NCBI GenBank assembly: GCA_030699205.1
Contig: JAUYJY010000022.1
Location: 1 to 28,367 of the forward strand
Origin: Candidatus Pacearchaeota archaeon
GTDB taxonomy: Archaea > Nanobdellota > Nanobdellia > Pacearchaeales > GW2011-AR1
Direction of reading: 5' to 3'
DNA: 28,367 nt
The position numbers and the translations under genes were made by a program. This document shows, in pieces, positions 1 to 7,772 of the stretch (position 1 is its first letter; the number at the start of each line of letters is the position of its first letter). Under the pieces are notes generated by a model. That model had not been told where the DNA came from. It worked only from the letters and a program-made list of their open reading frames with translations, and searched no databases.

Positions 1-141
1 ATTTGTCCAGAATTCTCTATCTGTACAATTCTGAAAACAATTGTGCTAATCAACAGAATTGTCCATATTTTGAACAGTTTTTTGTTCTTCCGCTAATAGT
101 CTAAGACAAATACTGTTCAATTATAAATGTCTTAGACTATA
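1..141 (+). repeat. 3' part of the long (186-bp type) dispersed repeat, cut by the window start
   Basis: Bases 1-94 are identical to 28274-28367 at the other end of the window. From about 65 the sequence matches the 93-bp repeat at 2253, 2473 and 16626: a GAACA/TGTTC hairpin at 72-87, then a stem TAGTCTAAGACA / TGTCTTAGACTA ending in CTATA at 141. The loop differs from the other copies at two bases (TACTGTTCAA instead of TACCTTTCAA). The first 64 bases are rich in AATTCTG/CAGAATT inverted motifs and are absent from the 93-bp copies. Confidence 0.9.
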
Positions 142-177
142 ACAATGCAGTAAATAACTATAAAACAAGAATCCAAA

Positions 178-687
178 TTAAACATCTACACCAATATAAT
201 TTCTTACCAATAAGCCTATAGCAAAACTAATTAGGGCTACTCCGAGAGAGATTGAAAGCATCCTTAAAAAGCGGGTTTTGAATGGAATTGATTTCATATT
301 TGAAATGTAATAGCTATATATTGCAATAATTATTACTACACAGAAAAGCATCGTTATTGATGCAAGGTATATGTTTTGGAGGAATATATACGGAGAGATT
401 AAAACCAACACAGTCAGGAGGTATGCAATTCCGGTGTATGCCGAGGATTTTATTGCCTTTGCTCTTTTTTGGCCAGATTCTCTTTCGCTTAAATATTTTG
501 AAGCCCCCATTGAAAGAGAAGCGGCGATTCCCACAATAAAACCTGTTGACGCAATTAAAATTCCATTTTGCAAAGCGAATGTCAATCCAATTAAGGTTCC
601 CGTAATTTCTACAATGGCATCGTTGAGACCGAGAACAATTGAGCCGGCATATTTAGACTTATTCTTTTTTGACAAGGGATTTAGCAT
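178..687 (-). CDS. VIT1/CCC1 (DUF125) family metal transporter
   Basis: This 169-aa integral membrane protein has the N-terminal signature of the VIT1/CCC1 iron and manganese transporter family: GLNDAIVEITGTLIGL in the first membrane segment (about residues 20-35), then FALQN and GIAASLSMGASKYLSERES in the second. Three further hydrophobic segments follow, giving the usual five-helix layout. The family moves Fe2+ or Mn2+ across a membrane; which metal applies here cannot be read from the sequence. It is shorter than eukaryotic VIT1 but typical of small archaeal members. The start is the ATG at 685-687, 25 bp from a TATA-like decamer shared with secY, so the transcript is probably leaderless. 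It is divergent from secY and no other transport gene is near. Confidence 0.85.
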   Translation of the reverse strand: MLNPLSKKNKSKYAGSIVLGLNDAIVEITGTLIGLTFALQNGILIASTGFIVGIAASLSMGASKYLSERESGQKRAKAIKSSAYTGIAYLLTVLVLISPYIFLQNIYLASITMLFCVVIIIAIYSYYISNMKSIPFKTRFLRMLSISLGVALISFAIGLLVRNYIGVDV

Positions 688-702
688 ATTAATATTTAGA
701 AT

Positions 703-717
703 GGAAAGTTTAAAAAC
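703..717. promoter_or_regulatory. single central TATA box shared by divergent VIT1-like and secY genes
   Basis: The near-palindrome GTTTAAAAAC at 708-717 is centred at 712.5, exactly midway between the A of the minus-strand ATG (687) and the A of the plus-strand ATG (738). Each start codon therefore lies about 25.5 bp away, the distance expected between an archaeal TATA box and the transcription start. Purine-rich BRE-like bases flank it on both sides (GGAAA on the plus strand, AAACAAG on the minus strand). No other TATA-like site fits either gene. Confidence 0.6.
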
Positions 718-737
718 TTGTTTTTTTTAAAGAGTCT

Positions 738-2123
738 ATGGCATTGAAAGAAATTATTTCACTCATACCTGAAGTTAAAAAACCAAGCGAAAAGAAAGTA
801 AGTTTTAATGTTAAACTTAAGTGGACTTTAATTATTCTTGGAGTTTATTTTGTTCTTTATAATATCACGTTATATGGTTTAAGCAATAATGCACTGGAAA
901 GATTTGATTTCTTGTCTGTGATTCTTGGAACGAGTTTTGGAAGTATTATTAGCTTGGGTATCGGACCAATTGTTACTTCATCTATTATTCTGCAGTTATT
1001 GGCAGGCTCTGGAATCTTAAGTATAGACACAAAAACTCCTGAAGGAAAGAAAATGTTTCAGGGACTTCAAAAAGTTGGAGTCTTGTTTTTTATAATCTTT
1101 GAAGCTTTTGTTTTTGTTTTAATGCGTGGGCTTGAAGCAAGTGCCGGTTTTGCAGGAATTGTTATTTTCCAACTGATTCTTGGAGGGCTTGCCATAATGT
1201 TGATGGATGAAGTTGCACAAAAATGGGGATTTGGTTCGGGTGTTTCATTGTTTATTGTTGCGGGAGTTTCATTACAAATATTTATAGGACTTTTCCAATT
1301 TATTGGAACGGATGGGGGAAATTGTTTAGTTGATTTTGAAAATACCCCTTGTGCGGGGAGGATTTTGGTAATTGTACAGGCAATTATTGGGGGGGACCCT
1401 ACAAGTGCCCTGCTTGCGGTTGCAGTAATATTAGTTACTGTTCTGATTTTCCTTGCTGTGGTGTGGGCACAAAATTTGAAGGTTGAGATTCCTTTGAGTT
1501 ATGATAGGATTAGAGGATATGGAGTTAAATGGCCTTTAGCATTCTTTTATGCTTCTGTGCTTCCGGTAATTTTAGTAGCTGCACTTGCTGCAAATCTTCA
1601 GCTATTTGGAAGTTTGTTGGAAAATTGGATAGGACATCCCACTTTCATTGGAGGATTTCAAAATGGACAACCAATTTCAGGGCTGTCATATTGGATAAGT
1701 TCTCCAAATCTTTTACAGGGGGCAATTACGGGGAGTTTATTGGGAAGTGATTTAATCAGGGCTTTTGGAAATCTGTTATTTTATATGGTTTTTGCGATGG
1801 TCTTTTCAATATTTTGGGTTAAGACAACTGGAATGGATGCGGCCTCTCAAGCAAAGAACATCGGTGCTTCAGGATTACAACTTCCTGGATTTAGAAAAGA
1901 CCCAAGAATTTTAGAGAGTATTTTAAAAAGATATATAATGCCCCTGACAATTATGGGGGGTTTAGCAATAGGCGCATTGGCGGCGATTGCAAACTTGCTT
2001 GGGGCATTAACTTCGGGAACGGCAATATTGCTTGCAGTAATGATTATCTATCAGTTATACCAGAATATTGCACAGCAACACGCTGTCGATATGCACCCTG
2101 CAATGAGAAAGTTTATGGGTTGA
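738..2123 (+). CDS. secY: Protein translocase subunit SecY
   Basis: This 461-aa protein is the channel-forming subunit of the SecYEG/Sec61 translocon in the cytoplasmic membrane. It has about ten hydrophobic segments, with the plug and TM2 region (FGSIISLGIGPIVTSSIILQ) near residue 70. Next comes TPEGKKMFQGLQK, and a conserved cytosolic loop (VEIPLSYDRIRGYG) lies near residue 250. The C-terminal YQNIAQQHAVDMHPAMRKF is typical of archaeal SecY, and the length is normal for the family. ATG 738 lies 25 bp after the TATA-like site, so the mRNA is probably leaderless. In many archaea secY is followed by a DUF106 gene, as here, although a 577-bp repeat-containing gap now separates them. Confidence 0.97.
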   Translation: MALKEIISLIPEVKKPSEKKVSFNVKLKWTLIILGVYFVLYNITLYGLSNNALERFDFLSVILGTSFGSIISLGIGPIVTSSIILQLLAGSGILSIDTKTPEGKKMFQGLQKVGVLFFIIFEAFVFVLMRGLEASAGFAGIVIFQLILGGLAIMLMDEVAQKWGFGSGVSLFIVAGVSLQIFIGLFQFIGTDGGNCLVDFENTPCAGRILVIVQAIIGGDPTSALLAVAVILVTVLIFLAVVWAQNLKVEIPLSYDRIRGYGVKWPLAFFYASVLPVILVAALAANLQLFGSLLENWIGHPTFIGGFQNGQPISGLSYWISSPNLLQGAITGSLLGSDLIRAFGNLLFYMVFAMVFSIFWVKTTGMDAASQAKNIGASGLQLPGFRKDPRILESILKRYIMPLTIMGGLAIGALAAIANLLGALTSGTAILLAVMIIYQLYQNIAQQHAVDMHPAMRKFMG

Positions 2124-2252
2124 TTGAGATATTAGTTTTGCATTTGAATAGATTATATGAAAAATGAATATTAATAATTCTAAAAAATGTGGGTTGTATA
2201 AACTTGATATGCTTAGTTTTAGTTAGGGATAATTTTATAGAATTTAGATAAA

Positions 2253-2345
2253 TATAGCAGAAGACAAAATATTTTGAACAGTTTTTTGTTCTTCCGCTAA
2301 TAGTCTAAGACAAATACCTTTCAATTATAAATGTCTTAGACTATA
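2253..2345 (+). repeat. 93-bp dispersed repeat, copy 1 (double hairpin)
   Basis: A 93-bp unit running from TATAGCAGAAGAC to GTCTTAGACTATA. The first half folds as TAGCAGAAGACAAAA against TTTTGTTCTTCCGCTA (imperfect) with an inner GAACA/TGTTC pair. The second half is a perfect 13-bp stem, ATAGTCTAAGACA / TGTCTTAGACTAT, with a 19-nt loop. It appears identical to the copies at 2473 and 16626 and lies 3' of secY. Confidence 0.93.
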
Positions 2346-2346
2346 A

Positions 2347-2471
2347 TGTCAAATTAGTTTAGAATTATTATTCGTCAATGTTATTTGAGGATTGTTAACT
2401 CTTTCCTTTTTGTAATCTTGGTGCTCTAAAGGTGGTTGATTTTTTTCGCAAATCACCATTAATTATGGCAG
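2347..2471. other. spacer between two repeat copies, no gene
   Basis: About 125 bp of AT-rich DNA between two identical 93-bp repeats. No ORF of credible length is present. A weak imperfect hairpin (GGT..GATTT / AAATC.ACC) lies at about 2430-2458. The whole interval 2124-2700, including these repeats, contains no gene that I can support. Confidence 0.5.
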
Positions 2472-2472
2472 T

Positions 2473-2565
2473 TATAGCAGAAGACAAAATATTTTGAACA
2501 GTTTTTTGTTCTTCCGCTAATAGTCTAAGACAAATACCTTTCAATTATAAATGTCTTAGACTATA
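2473..2565 (+). repeat. 93-bp dispersed repeat, copy 2
   Basis: Appears identical over 93 bp to the copy at 2253 and in the same orientation. The two copies start 220 bp apart. It lies upstream of the DUF106 gene, with about 100 bp between it and that gene's TATA box. Confidence 0.93.
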
Positions 2566-2669
2566 ATCTTAGAGAATAATCAATTTTTAGTTTAAAATAT
2601 AGAAATTAGAGGAGATAATATCACGACCTATATTTGATGGGTGGATTTATATTTTAACAAAATCCAATA

Positions 2670-2679
2670 GGTTTAAAAG
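2670..2679 (+). promoter_or_regulatory. TATA box of the DUF106-pfdA unit
   Basis: GGTTTAAAAG is centred about 26 bp before ATG 2701, matching the leaderless spacing seen elsewhere in the window. Confidence 0.5.
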
Positions 2680-2700
2680 AAATATTTTCCTTGAAAAAAG

Positions 2701-3099
2701 ATGGCGTTGAAAGAATTTATTATTGCAAATCCAAAAATTAGTATAATAGTTATTTCTGGATTGATTTCTCTTTTTATTAGCCTTGTAAATTATTTTGTTA
2801 TGGACAAGGAAAAAGTGATGAAGGGAAAAGAAAGACAAAAAGAATTGCAAAAAGAAATAAAGGCAAACAAAGATAATCCTTCCAAAATTATGGAATTGCA
2901 GAAGGAAATGATGTCTCATGTTGGAGAGAATTTTAAGCATTCTTTGAAGCCGATGATGATTACAATGCTACCGATTTTAGTGGTATTTTGGTGGATAAAG
3001 GATATTTTTGCAGAGAGTTTTTCCGGATGGTTTTGGTGGTATTTGATTTCTGCAATTGTATTTAGCATAATTTTTAGGAAGATTTTTAAACTGCCTTAA
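2701..3099 (+). CDS. EMC3/TMCO1-family (DUF106) membrane protein
   Basis: This 132-aa protein has a first membrane segment at residues 12-34 and a charged, probably coiled-coil cytosolic stretch (about 38-75, rich in K and E, with KELQKEIKANKDNPSKIMELQKE in two overlapping parts). Two more hydrophobic segments follow (about 82-100 and 108-128). This is the layout of archaeal DUF106 proteins, which belong to the YidC/Oxa1 superfamily with Get1, EMC3 and TMCO1 and are thought to help insert membrane proteins. DUF106 genes often sit next to secY in archaea, which supports the call. It is followed after 12 bp by prefoldin alpha and is probably cotranscribed with it. Confidence 0.85.
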   Translation: MALKEFIIANPKISIIVISGLISLFISLVNYFVMDKEKVMKGKERQKELQKEIKANKDNPSKIMELQKEMMSHVGENFKHSLKPMMITMLPILVVFWWIKDIFAESFSGWFWWYLISAIVFSIIFRKIFKLP

Positions 3100-3111
3100 T
3101 TCTGAAGAAAT

Positions 3112-3498
3112 ATGGATATTGAATTAATGATGAAGATACAAGAAGCAAATCAAAAATCAGAGAATATTAATCAGCAAATTGAGGTTGTTGACCAGCAGAC
3201 TAAGGAATTGAAAGCGTTTAAGAATGGCCTGGAAAATCTGGGAAACAGCGAAGAAAAAGAAATTCTTGCAAGTATCGGAAAGGGAGTTTTTATTAAATCG
3301 GAGATTAAGGAAAAAAATCTTTTCGTAGATGTTGGTGCGGGAATTTTTGTAAGAAAGGGATTTGAGGAAACTATAAAGGTTTCAGAAGACCAGATAAAAA
3401 AACTTGAAGAAATGAAACTGCAATTAACTTATGAGCTCTCTATTTTAAATTCTGAATTGGAATTGCTTATTGAAAATGCAGGGAAAGAAGAAAAGTAA
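3112..3498 (+). CDS. pfdA: Prefoldin subunit alpha
   Basis: This 128-aa protein has the prefoldin alpha layout: an N-terminal coiled coil (residues 1-45), a central beta-hairpin region and a C-terminal coiled coil (about 90-125). The central EILASIGKGVFIKSEI and FVDVGAGIFVRKGFEET stretches (about residues 50-86) are typical of archaeal GimC alpha. Two alpha and four beta subunits form a cytosolic jellyfish-shaped chaperone that passes unfolded proteins to the thermosome. The length is near the lower end of the family. It starts 12 bp after the DUF106 gene with no separate promoter visible. Confidence 0.9.
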   Translation: MDIELMMKIQEANQKSENINQQIEVVDQQTKELKAFKNGLENLGNSEEKEILASIGKGVFIKSEIKEKNLFVDVGAGIFVRKGFEETIKVSEDQIKKLEEMKLQLTYELSILNSELELLIENAGKEEK

Positions 3499-3892
3499 AT
3501 TGTGGTTTGTTTTGATAGAAAATAAGGCAATTAAGAGAATATAATTCATTAGAAATTAGGGCATTTATAAATCAAAATTTATAGATTAATATTAGATAAA
3601 TGGGGAAATAATCAAGGGCAAAAAAATTATAAAATTTATTATGCCAACAATATTAAATTAAATTAGGATTATTATTTATCTACGTTATTTTATGATTATT
3701 TCGCAACAAGTTGCATACTTAATGTTTTGTGACTTATTGAAACTGATTTAAGAGATTTATAGAGAATTTAGATAATTAGGATATTCTTTGTCCTAGGTTA
3801 AATATAGAAGAAGAATTTCGTGAACAATGCAAATTTGAGGTGAAGAGTGGGTATGATAAACTATTTAAGATGACTTGTTTTAAATAAATGAA
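3499..3892. other. intergenic region, AT-rich; possible decayed repeat
   Basis: About 394 bp with no ORF and no tRNA-like or other RNA structure that I can support. At about 3807-3833 TATAGAAGAAGAAT..TGAACA resembles the first third of the 93-bp repeat, and the upstream bases (TTAGGTTAAATATAG) resemble the flank of copy 1. It may be a decayed copy, though the match is weak. The SpoIIM promoter lies at the right end. Confidence 0.4.
3859..3870 (+). promoter_or_regulatory. TATA box of the SpoIIM-family gene
   Basis: AACTATTTAAGA is centred about 27 bp before ATG 3893. The ATG at 3888, five bases earlier in another frame, stops after three codons and is not used. Confidence 0.45.
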
Positions 3893-4756
3893 ATGCTAGA
3901 AATGTTAATAAATCCCCTCAAAGCCGAGAGGAAACCTTGGGAAATGTTTTTTATCGGATTAGTTTATGCGAGCGTCTCAATACTTTTAGTTGGATGGATA
4001 TTTAGCAAGGATGCTGTTCTAAGAAGTTATTCGGGAATCCTTGTTGTAATGTTCACTGTGATGTTTTCAATTCCTTTCATTTTTTATATATTCAGGCTTG
4101 AAGAAAAAAGATCCGCACAGGAAAATTCTGGAATGTTTGAATTGTTAAAACACCATAGGTTTGCTTTATGGGCGTTTCTCTGGCTTTTTGTTGGTTTTGT
4201 TGTGGGTTATGCGTTTTGGTATATTATACTTCCCACAACATTAAGTGCTGAAGCACAATTAATGACTTTTTGCAACATTAATCAGGCGGGAAATGAGGCG
4301 TGCATAGACCAGTTTAGAAAGGGAGTGGAGCAAAGCGGACCTACTGCATTCGCAAGCAATAAAGAAAGGCTATTTTTAATTTTTGCAAATAATATTTATG
4401 TTTTGATTTTCACTTTAATTTTTTCTCTGCTTTTTGGAGCGGGAGTGATATTTATTCTTGCATGGAATGCGAGTGTCATAGCCGCGGCAATTAGTATTTT
4501 TTCTACTTCGAGCTTAAATTCGTTGCCCATCGCATTGTTTAGATATTTAATTCATGGAATCCCTGAAATAGCAGCCTATTTCGTGGCTGCACTTGCAGGA
4601 GGGATAATTTCTTTTGCAGTTATTAGAAGAGAAGTAGGAACCGAAAAATTCTGGAAAGTTTTGCAGGACTCTTTGAATCTAATTATTCTTGCAGTAGTCA
4701 TTTTATTTATTGCCGCAATGATGGAAGTCTTTGTAACCCCCATATTCTTTAGATAA
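3893..4756 (+). CDS. SpoIIM-family (stage II sporulation protein M-like) membrane protein
   Basis: This 287-aa protein has five or six membrane segments. An N-terminal region (LINPLKAERKPWEMFFIGLVYA, in part) precedes the first segment. Near residues 165-195 lies the family's core (NNIYVLIFTLIFSLLFGAG), followed by LAWNASVIAAAI and FRYLIHGIPEIAAYFVAALAGG. The PEIxxYxxAxxxG pattern is diagnostic of SpoIIM (DUF95). In Bacillus SpoIIM acts in septal peptidoglycan turnover during engulfment; the archaeal role is unknown, and archaea lack that septum. It stands alone behind its own TATA box. I am sure of the family but not of the function. Confidence 0.8.
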   Translation: MLEMLINPLKAERKPWEMFFIGLVYASVSILLVGWIFSKDAVLRSYSGILVVMFTVMFSIPFIFYIFRLEEKRSAQENSGMFELLKHHRFALWAFLWLFVGFVVGYAFWYIILPTTLSAEAQLMTFCNINQAGNEACIDQFRKGVEQSGPTAFASNKERLFLIFANNIYVLIFTLIFSLLFGAGVIFILAWNASVIAAAISIFSTSSLNSLPIALFRYLIHGIPEIAAYFVAALAGGIISFAVIRREVGTEKFWKVLQDSLNLIILAVVILFIAAMMEVFVTPIFFR

Positions 4757-5063
4757 TTTATAGTTTTGAATTTTAAATATTTGGAAAATGATATCGGAAA
4801 ATCAAATAAATGAATAATGGGGAAAAGGAAAATACTTAAAAAATAGGTGATTATAGCAGAAGGCAAAATGAATCTATTAAAAATAAAAACGCTTCTTGGA
4901 AATCTGATAATTAATGAGAAGAGATTAAAGGTATGAAAAAATGTTAAAAGAAGGTTAAATGACCAGAAATCTTGGATTAATGATAAATGAGAGATTTATT
5001 TATGGAAAATAAATAGATAAAGGTAGTAATAATCTTTTTAAATGAAATAACATAGATTATCTG
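4757..5063. other. intergenic region with repeat relic
   Basis: About 307 bp of AT-rich DNA without a credible gene. An 18-bp relic of the dispersed repeat, TATAGCAGAAGGCAAAAT, lies at 4852-4869, with one mismatch to the first 18 bases of the full copies. The aglB TATA box lies at 5035-5044. Confidence 0.6.
5035..5044 (+). promoter_or_regulatory. TATA box of the aglB operon
   Basis: TTTTTAAATG is centred about 25 bp before ATG 5064. Confidence 0.45.
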
Positions 5064-7772
5064 ATGGATAGTTTTAATGCAGGAGATGAAATAATAAATA
5101 AAAGGAAAGAAAAAGTATTTTCGTTCCTTAAAGAGAAATATAATCTGGTCGTTTATGTTGTTCTTGCATTTATTGTTTATCTTTCTATTAGAATAAGAAC
5201 TTTGAATTTACCAGGGTTGAAAGATATTACAACGGGTACATGGACGCTTGGACCTGATTTAGACCCTTTCCTTTTTTTAAGATATGTAAAATATATTGTT
5301 GAGAATGGTAGTTTGTATGTGATTGATATGATGAGATATGTTCCTATTGGATTTGAAATGGCGAGAGATTTTCGGCTCCATTATTATTTGATTGCGTGGT
5401 TCCATAACCTCGCAAGTTTTTTTGGAAGTGATTCTGTAACTTACTCTGCGATAATTTATCCTGTCTTTATGTTTGCAATAACAGTTATTGCATTTTTTTT
5501 ATTAGTTAGAAAATTATTTGCGAATTTCTCCGGAATTAAAAAAGCAAATATAATTGCATTGGTTGCCTCTTTCTTTTTATCTATATTCCCTGTTTTATTA
5601 CCAAGAACAATCGCTGGAATTCCTGAAAAAGAATCTGCGGCTTTCTTCTTTATGTTTATGGCATTTTATTTCTTTATATCCTCATGGAAAACGGAAAAAC
5701 GTGTGAACAAATATATTCTCGCCGTCTTATCCGGTGTGTTTACTGCATCGATGGCATTGATTTGGGGGGGATATGCTTTTATCTTTTTTATCCTTAGTCC
5801 TACAATTCTTGTTTCATTTTTGTTGGGGAGTGTTAATAAGAGTAGATTTTATTCAGTTATAATCTGGACATTTACCTCTTTAATTATAATGGCTGGTTTT
5901 TCAGCTAAATATTCTTTTAAAAACTTAAGCACCTCTATAACTACTGCAAGTTCACTTATAGTCTTATTAATAATTATTGTCCATAATTTGATATATGGAA
6001 CAAAAATAAAGAATTATTTTGAAAGACAGAACTTTAAAGGAATTCCCCCAAAGATTATTTCAGTTATTGCTGCGATTGTGATAATTATTTTGGGCGTCTC
6101 TATTTTTCTGGGGCCTTCATTTATATTTTCTCAATCAAAGGACATATATCACAATCTTGTAAAGCCGGCACAATCAAGATTAATTCAAACGGTCGCAGAA
6201 AACAGGCAGCCATATTTTGCAGAATGGGCAAATAATTTTGGACCTGTTGTAAAAAATATCCCTATAACATTTTGGATTTTTTTTATTGGCTCAATTTATT
6301 TATTTAGCCATCTTATTAAAGACCTTAAAAAAAATGAAAAAATAATGATAATTAGCAGTTATACATTATTTTTAGTTTCTTTAGTATTCAGCAGATATTC
6401 CGGAAGCAGCATCTTAAATGGGGAAAATTTTGTTAGTGTGTCCGTTTATTTCATAGGATTCGCTTTGTTTGGAACAATTCTTGCATATCATTATTATAAA
6501 TATTATAAAAATGGAGAACTTGATTTACTTAAAAAAATAGATTTTGGATTGGTCTTTGTGTTTATATTCTTTTTCTTGTCAATTGTATCTGCAAGAGGAT
6601 TGATTAGACTAGTTATGGTTTTAGCAATTCCAGGAGCAATAATGATATCTTATTTGTTTGTGAATTTATTATATTATGAAAAAGAATTTATTGAGAGAAA
6701 AAATAAGAAAATAGGAATTGTGATAATTGCAGGAATAATTATTCTGTTGGTAATATTTTCAGGGTTTTCATTATATAAAGCGAGTTCCGGTCTGGCTGCG
6801 AGTTATGTTCCTGGAGGATATAATCAGCAATGGCAGAAAGCGATGGGTTGGGTTAGAGATAATGTTCAGGAAAATGCGGTTTTTGGTCATTGGTGGGATT
6901 ATGGTTATTGGGTGCAAAGCATTGGAGAGAGAGCTACAGTCCTTGACGGAGGAAATGCAATATCTTATTGGAATCATTTAATGGGGAGGTATGGATTAAC
7001 TGGAAGGAGTGAACAAGAAGCTTTGGAATTTTTATATGCCCATAACACAACCCATTTTCTTATTGATTCTACGGATATTGGAAAATATACTGCATTTTCG
7101 AGTATTGGCTCTAACGAAAGTTATGATAGGACTAGCTGGATTCCAACTTTATTGAGAGATAATTCTCAAACCGTTGAAAGGAAAAATTCGACAATTGAAG
7201 TATATCCTGGAGGAATATCATTAGATGAAGATATAATTTATGAAATGGATGGTGAAAAAATATTTCTCCCATCTGGTTCTGCAGCATTTGGGGGAGTTCT
7301 TGTTGAAAGAAACGAAATGAGGGAGATAATTTCTATTTATGGTGTCTTTGTATATCAAGGAAAACAATATAACATCCCATTGAGATATTATTCAACAGGG
7401 GATGGGCTGGTAGATTTAGGAAATGGAATAGATTCAAGCATATTTTTTATGCCGAGACTTGATGTTAATTCTGCAGGAGGATTGAGTTTTGAAGAGGATG
7501 GGGCAATAGTTTATTTAAGCAGAAGAACGTTTGATTCTCAGCTTGCAAGATTGTATTTTTATGGTGAAGAGATATCTTTTAAAAATGTGCATACTGAATC
7601 AGATTTTTTAATTTCAGATTTAAGAGAACAGGGACTTCAAATAGGAGATTTTGCATATTTCAGAGGATTTAGAGGACCTATAAAAATATGGGAAATAAAC
7701 TATCCTGAGAACATAGATTTTAAAGAAGAATATTTAGAAACCAAGTATCCTGAATCATTGAGGATTGCATGA
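5064..7772 (+). CDS. aglB: Archaeal oligosaccharyltransferase AglB (STT3 family)
   Basis: This 902-aa membrane enzyme transfers a lipid-linked glycan to asparagine in N-x-S/T sequons of exported proteins. Residues 30-570 carry about 12-13 membrane segments. The first external loop has the metal-binding D-x-D motif in GPDLDPF (D65, D67), and a conserved GIPEKES stretch lies at about residues 185-191. The soluble C-terminal domain opens with the sequon-reading motif WWDYG at 610-614 (HWWDYGYWVQS). The length is normal for archaeal AglB. Its stop overlaps the next gene's start (ATGA), so the GlcNAc-1-phosphate transferase and flippase are translated from the same message. It would act on the outer face of the cytoplasmic membrane. 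Confidence 0.96.
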   Translation: MDSFNAGDEIINKRKEKVFSFLKEKYNLVVYVVLAFIVYLSIRIRTLNLPGLKDITTGTWTLGPDLDPFLFLRYVKYIVENGSLYVIDMMRYVPIGFEMARDFRLHYYLIAWFHNLASFFGSDSVTYSAIIYPVFMFAITVIAFFLLVRKLFANFSGIKKANIIALVASFFLSIFPVLLPRTIAGIPEKESAAFFFMFMAFYFFISSWKTEKRVNKYILAVLSGVFTASMALIWGGYAFIFFILSPTILVSFLLGSVNKSRFYSVIIWTFTSLIIMAGFSAKYSFKNLSTSITTASSLIVLLIIIVHNLIYGTKIKNYFERQNFKGIPPKIISVIAAIVIIILGVSIFLGPSFIFSQSKDIYHNLVKPAQSRLIQTVAENRQPYFAEWANNFGPVVKNIPITFWIFFIGSIYLFSHLIKDLKKNEKIMIISSYTLFLVSLVFSRYSGSSILNGENFVSVSVYFIGFALFGTILAYHYYKYYKNGELDLLKKIDFGLVFVFIFFFLSIVSARGLIRLVMVLAIPGAIMISYLFVNLLYYEKEFIERKNKKIGIVIIAGIIILLVIFSGFSLYKASSGLAASYVPGGYNQQWQKAMGWVRDNVQENAVFGHWWDYGYWVQSIGERATVLDGGNAISYWNHLMGRYGLTGRSEQEALEFLYAHNTTHFLIDSTDIGKYTAFSSIGSNESYDRTSWIPTLLRDNSQTVERKNSTIEVYPGGISLDEDIIYEMDGEKIFLPSGSAAFGGVLVERNEMREIISIYGVFVYQGKQYNIPLRYYSTGDGLVDLGNGIDSSIFFMPRLDVNSAGGLSFEEDGAIVYLSRRTFDSQLARLYFYGEEISFKNVHTESDFLISDLREQGLQIGDFAYFRGFRGPIKIWEINYPENIDFKEEYLETKYPESLRIA

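Noticed and set aside
371..730. 119-aa plus-strand frame opposite the VIT1-like gene
   Set aside because: The minus strand encodes a clear VIT1/CCC1 signature; this frame shows no domain and runs into the secY promoter.
2253..2565. The repeats as a CRISPR array
   Set aside because: Only two copies are close together, the unit is 93 bp with internal hairpins, the spacer is about 127 bp, and no cas gene is present.
2647..2940. 97-aa frame antisense to the DUF106 gene
   Set aside because: It is rich in F, L and N as expected from the reverse of an A-rich gene, has no motif and lies opposite a recognisable family member.
3499..3892. tRNA or other structured RNA in the long intergenic region
   Set aside because: I found no cloverleaf arms, no CCA-like end and no GC-rich helix; the region is uniformly AT-rich.
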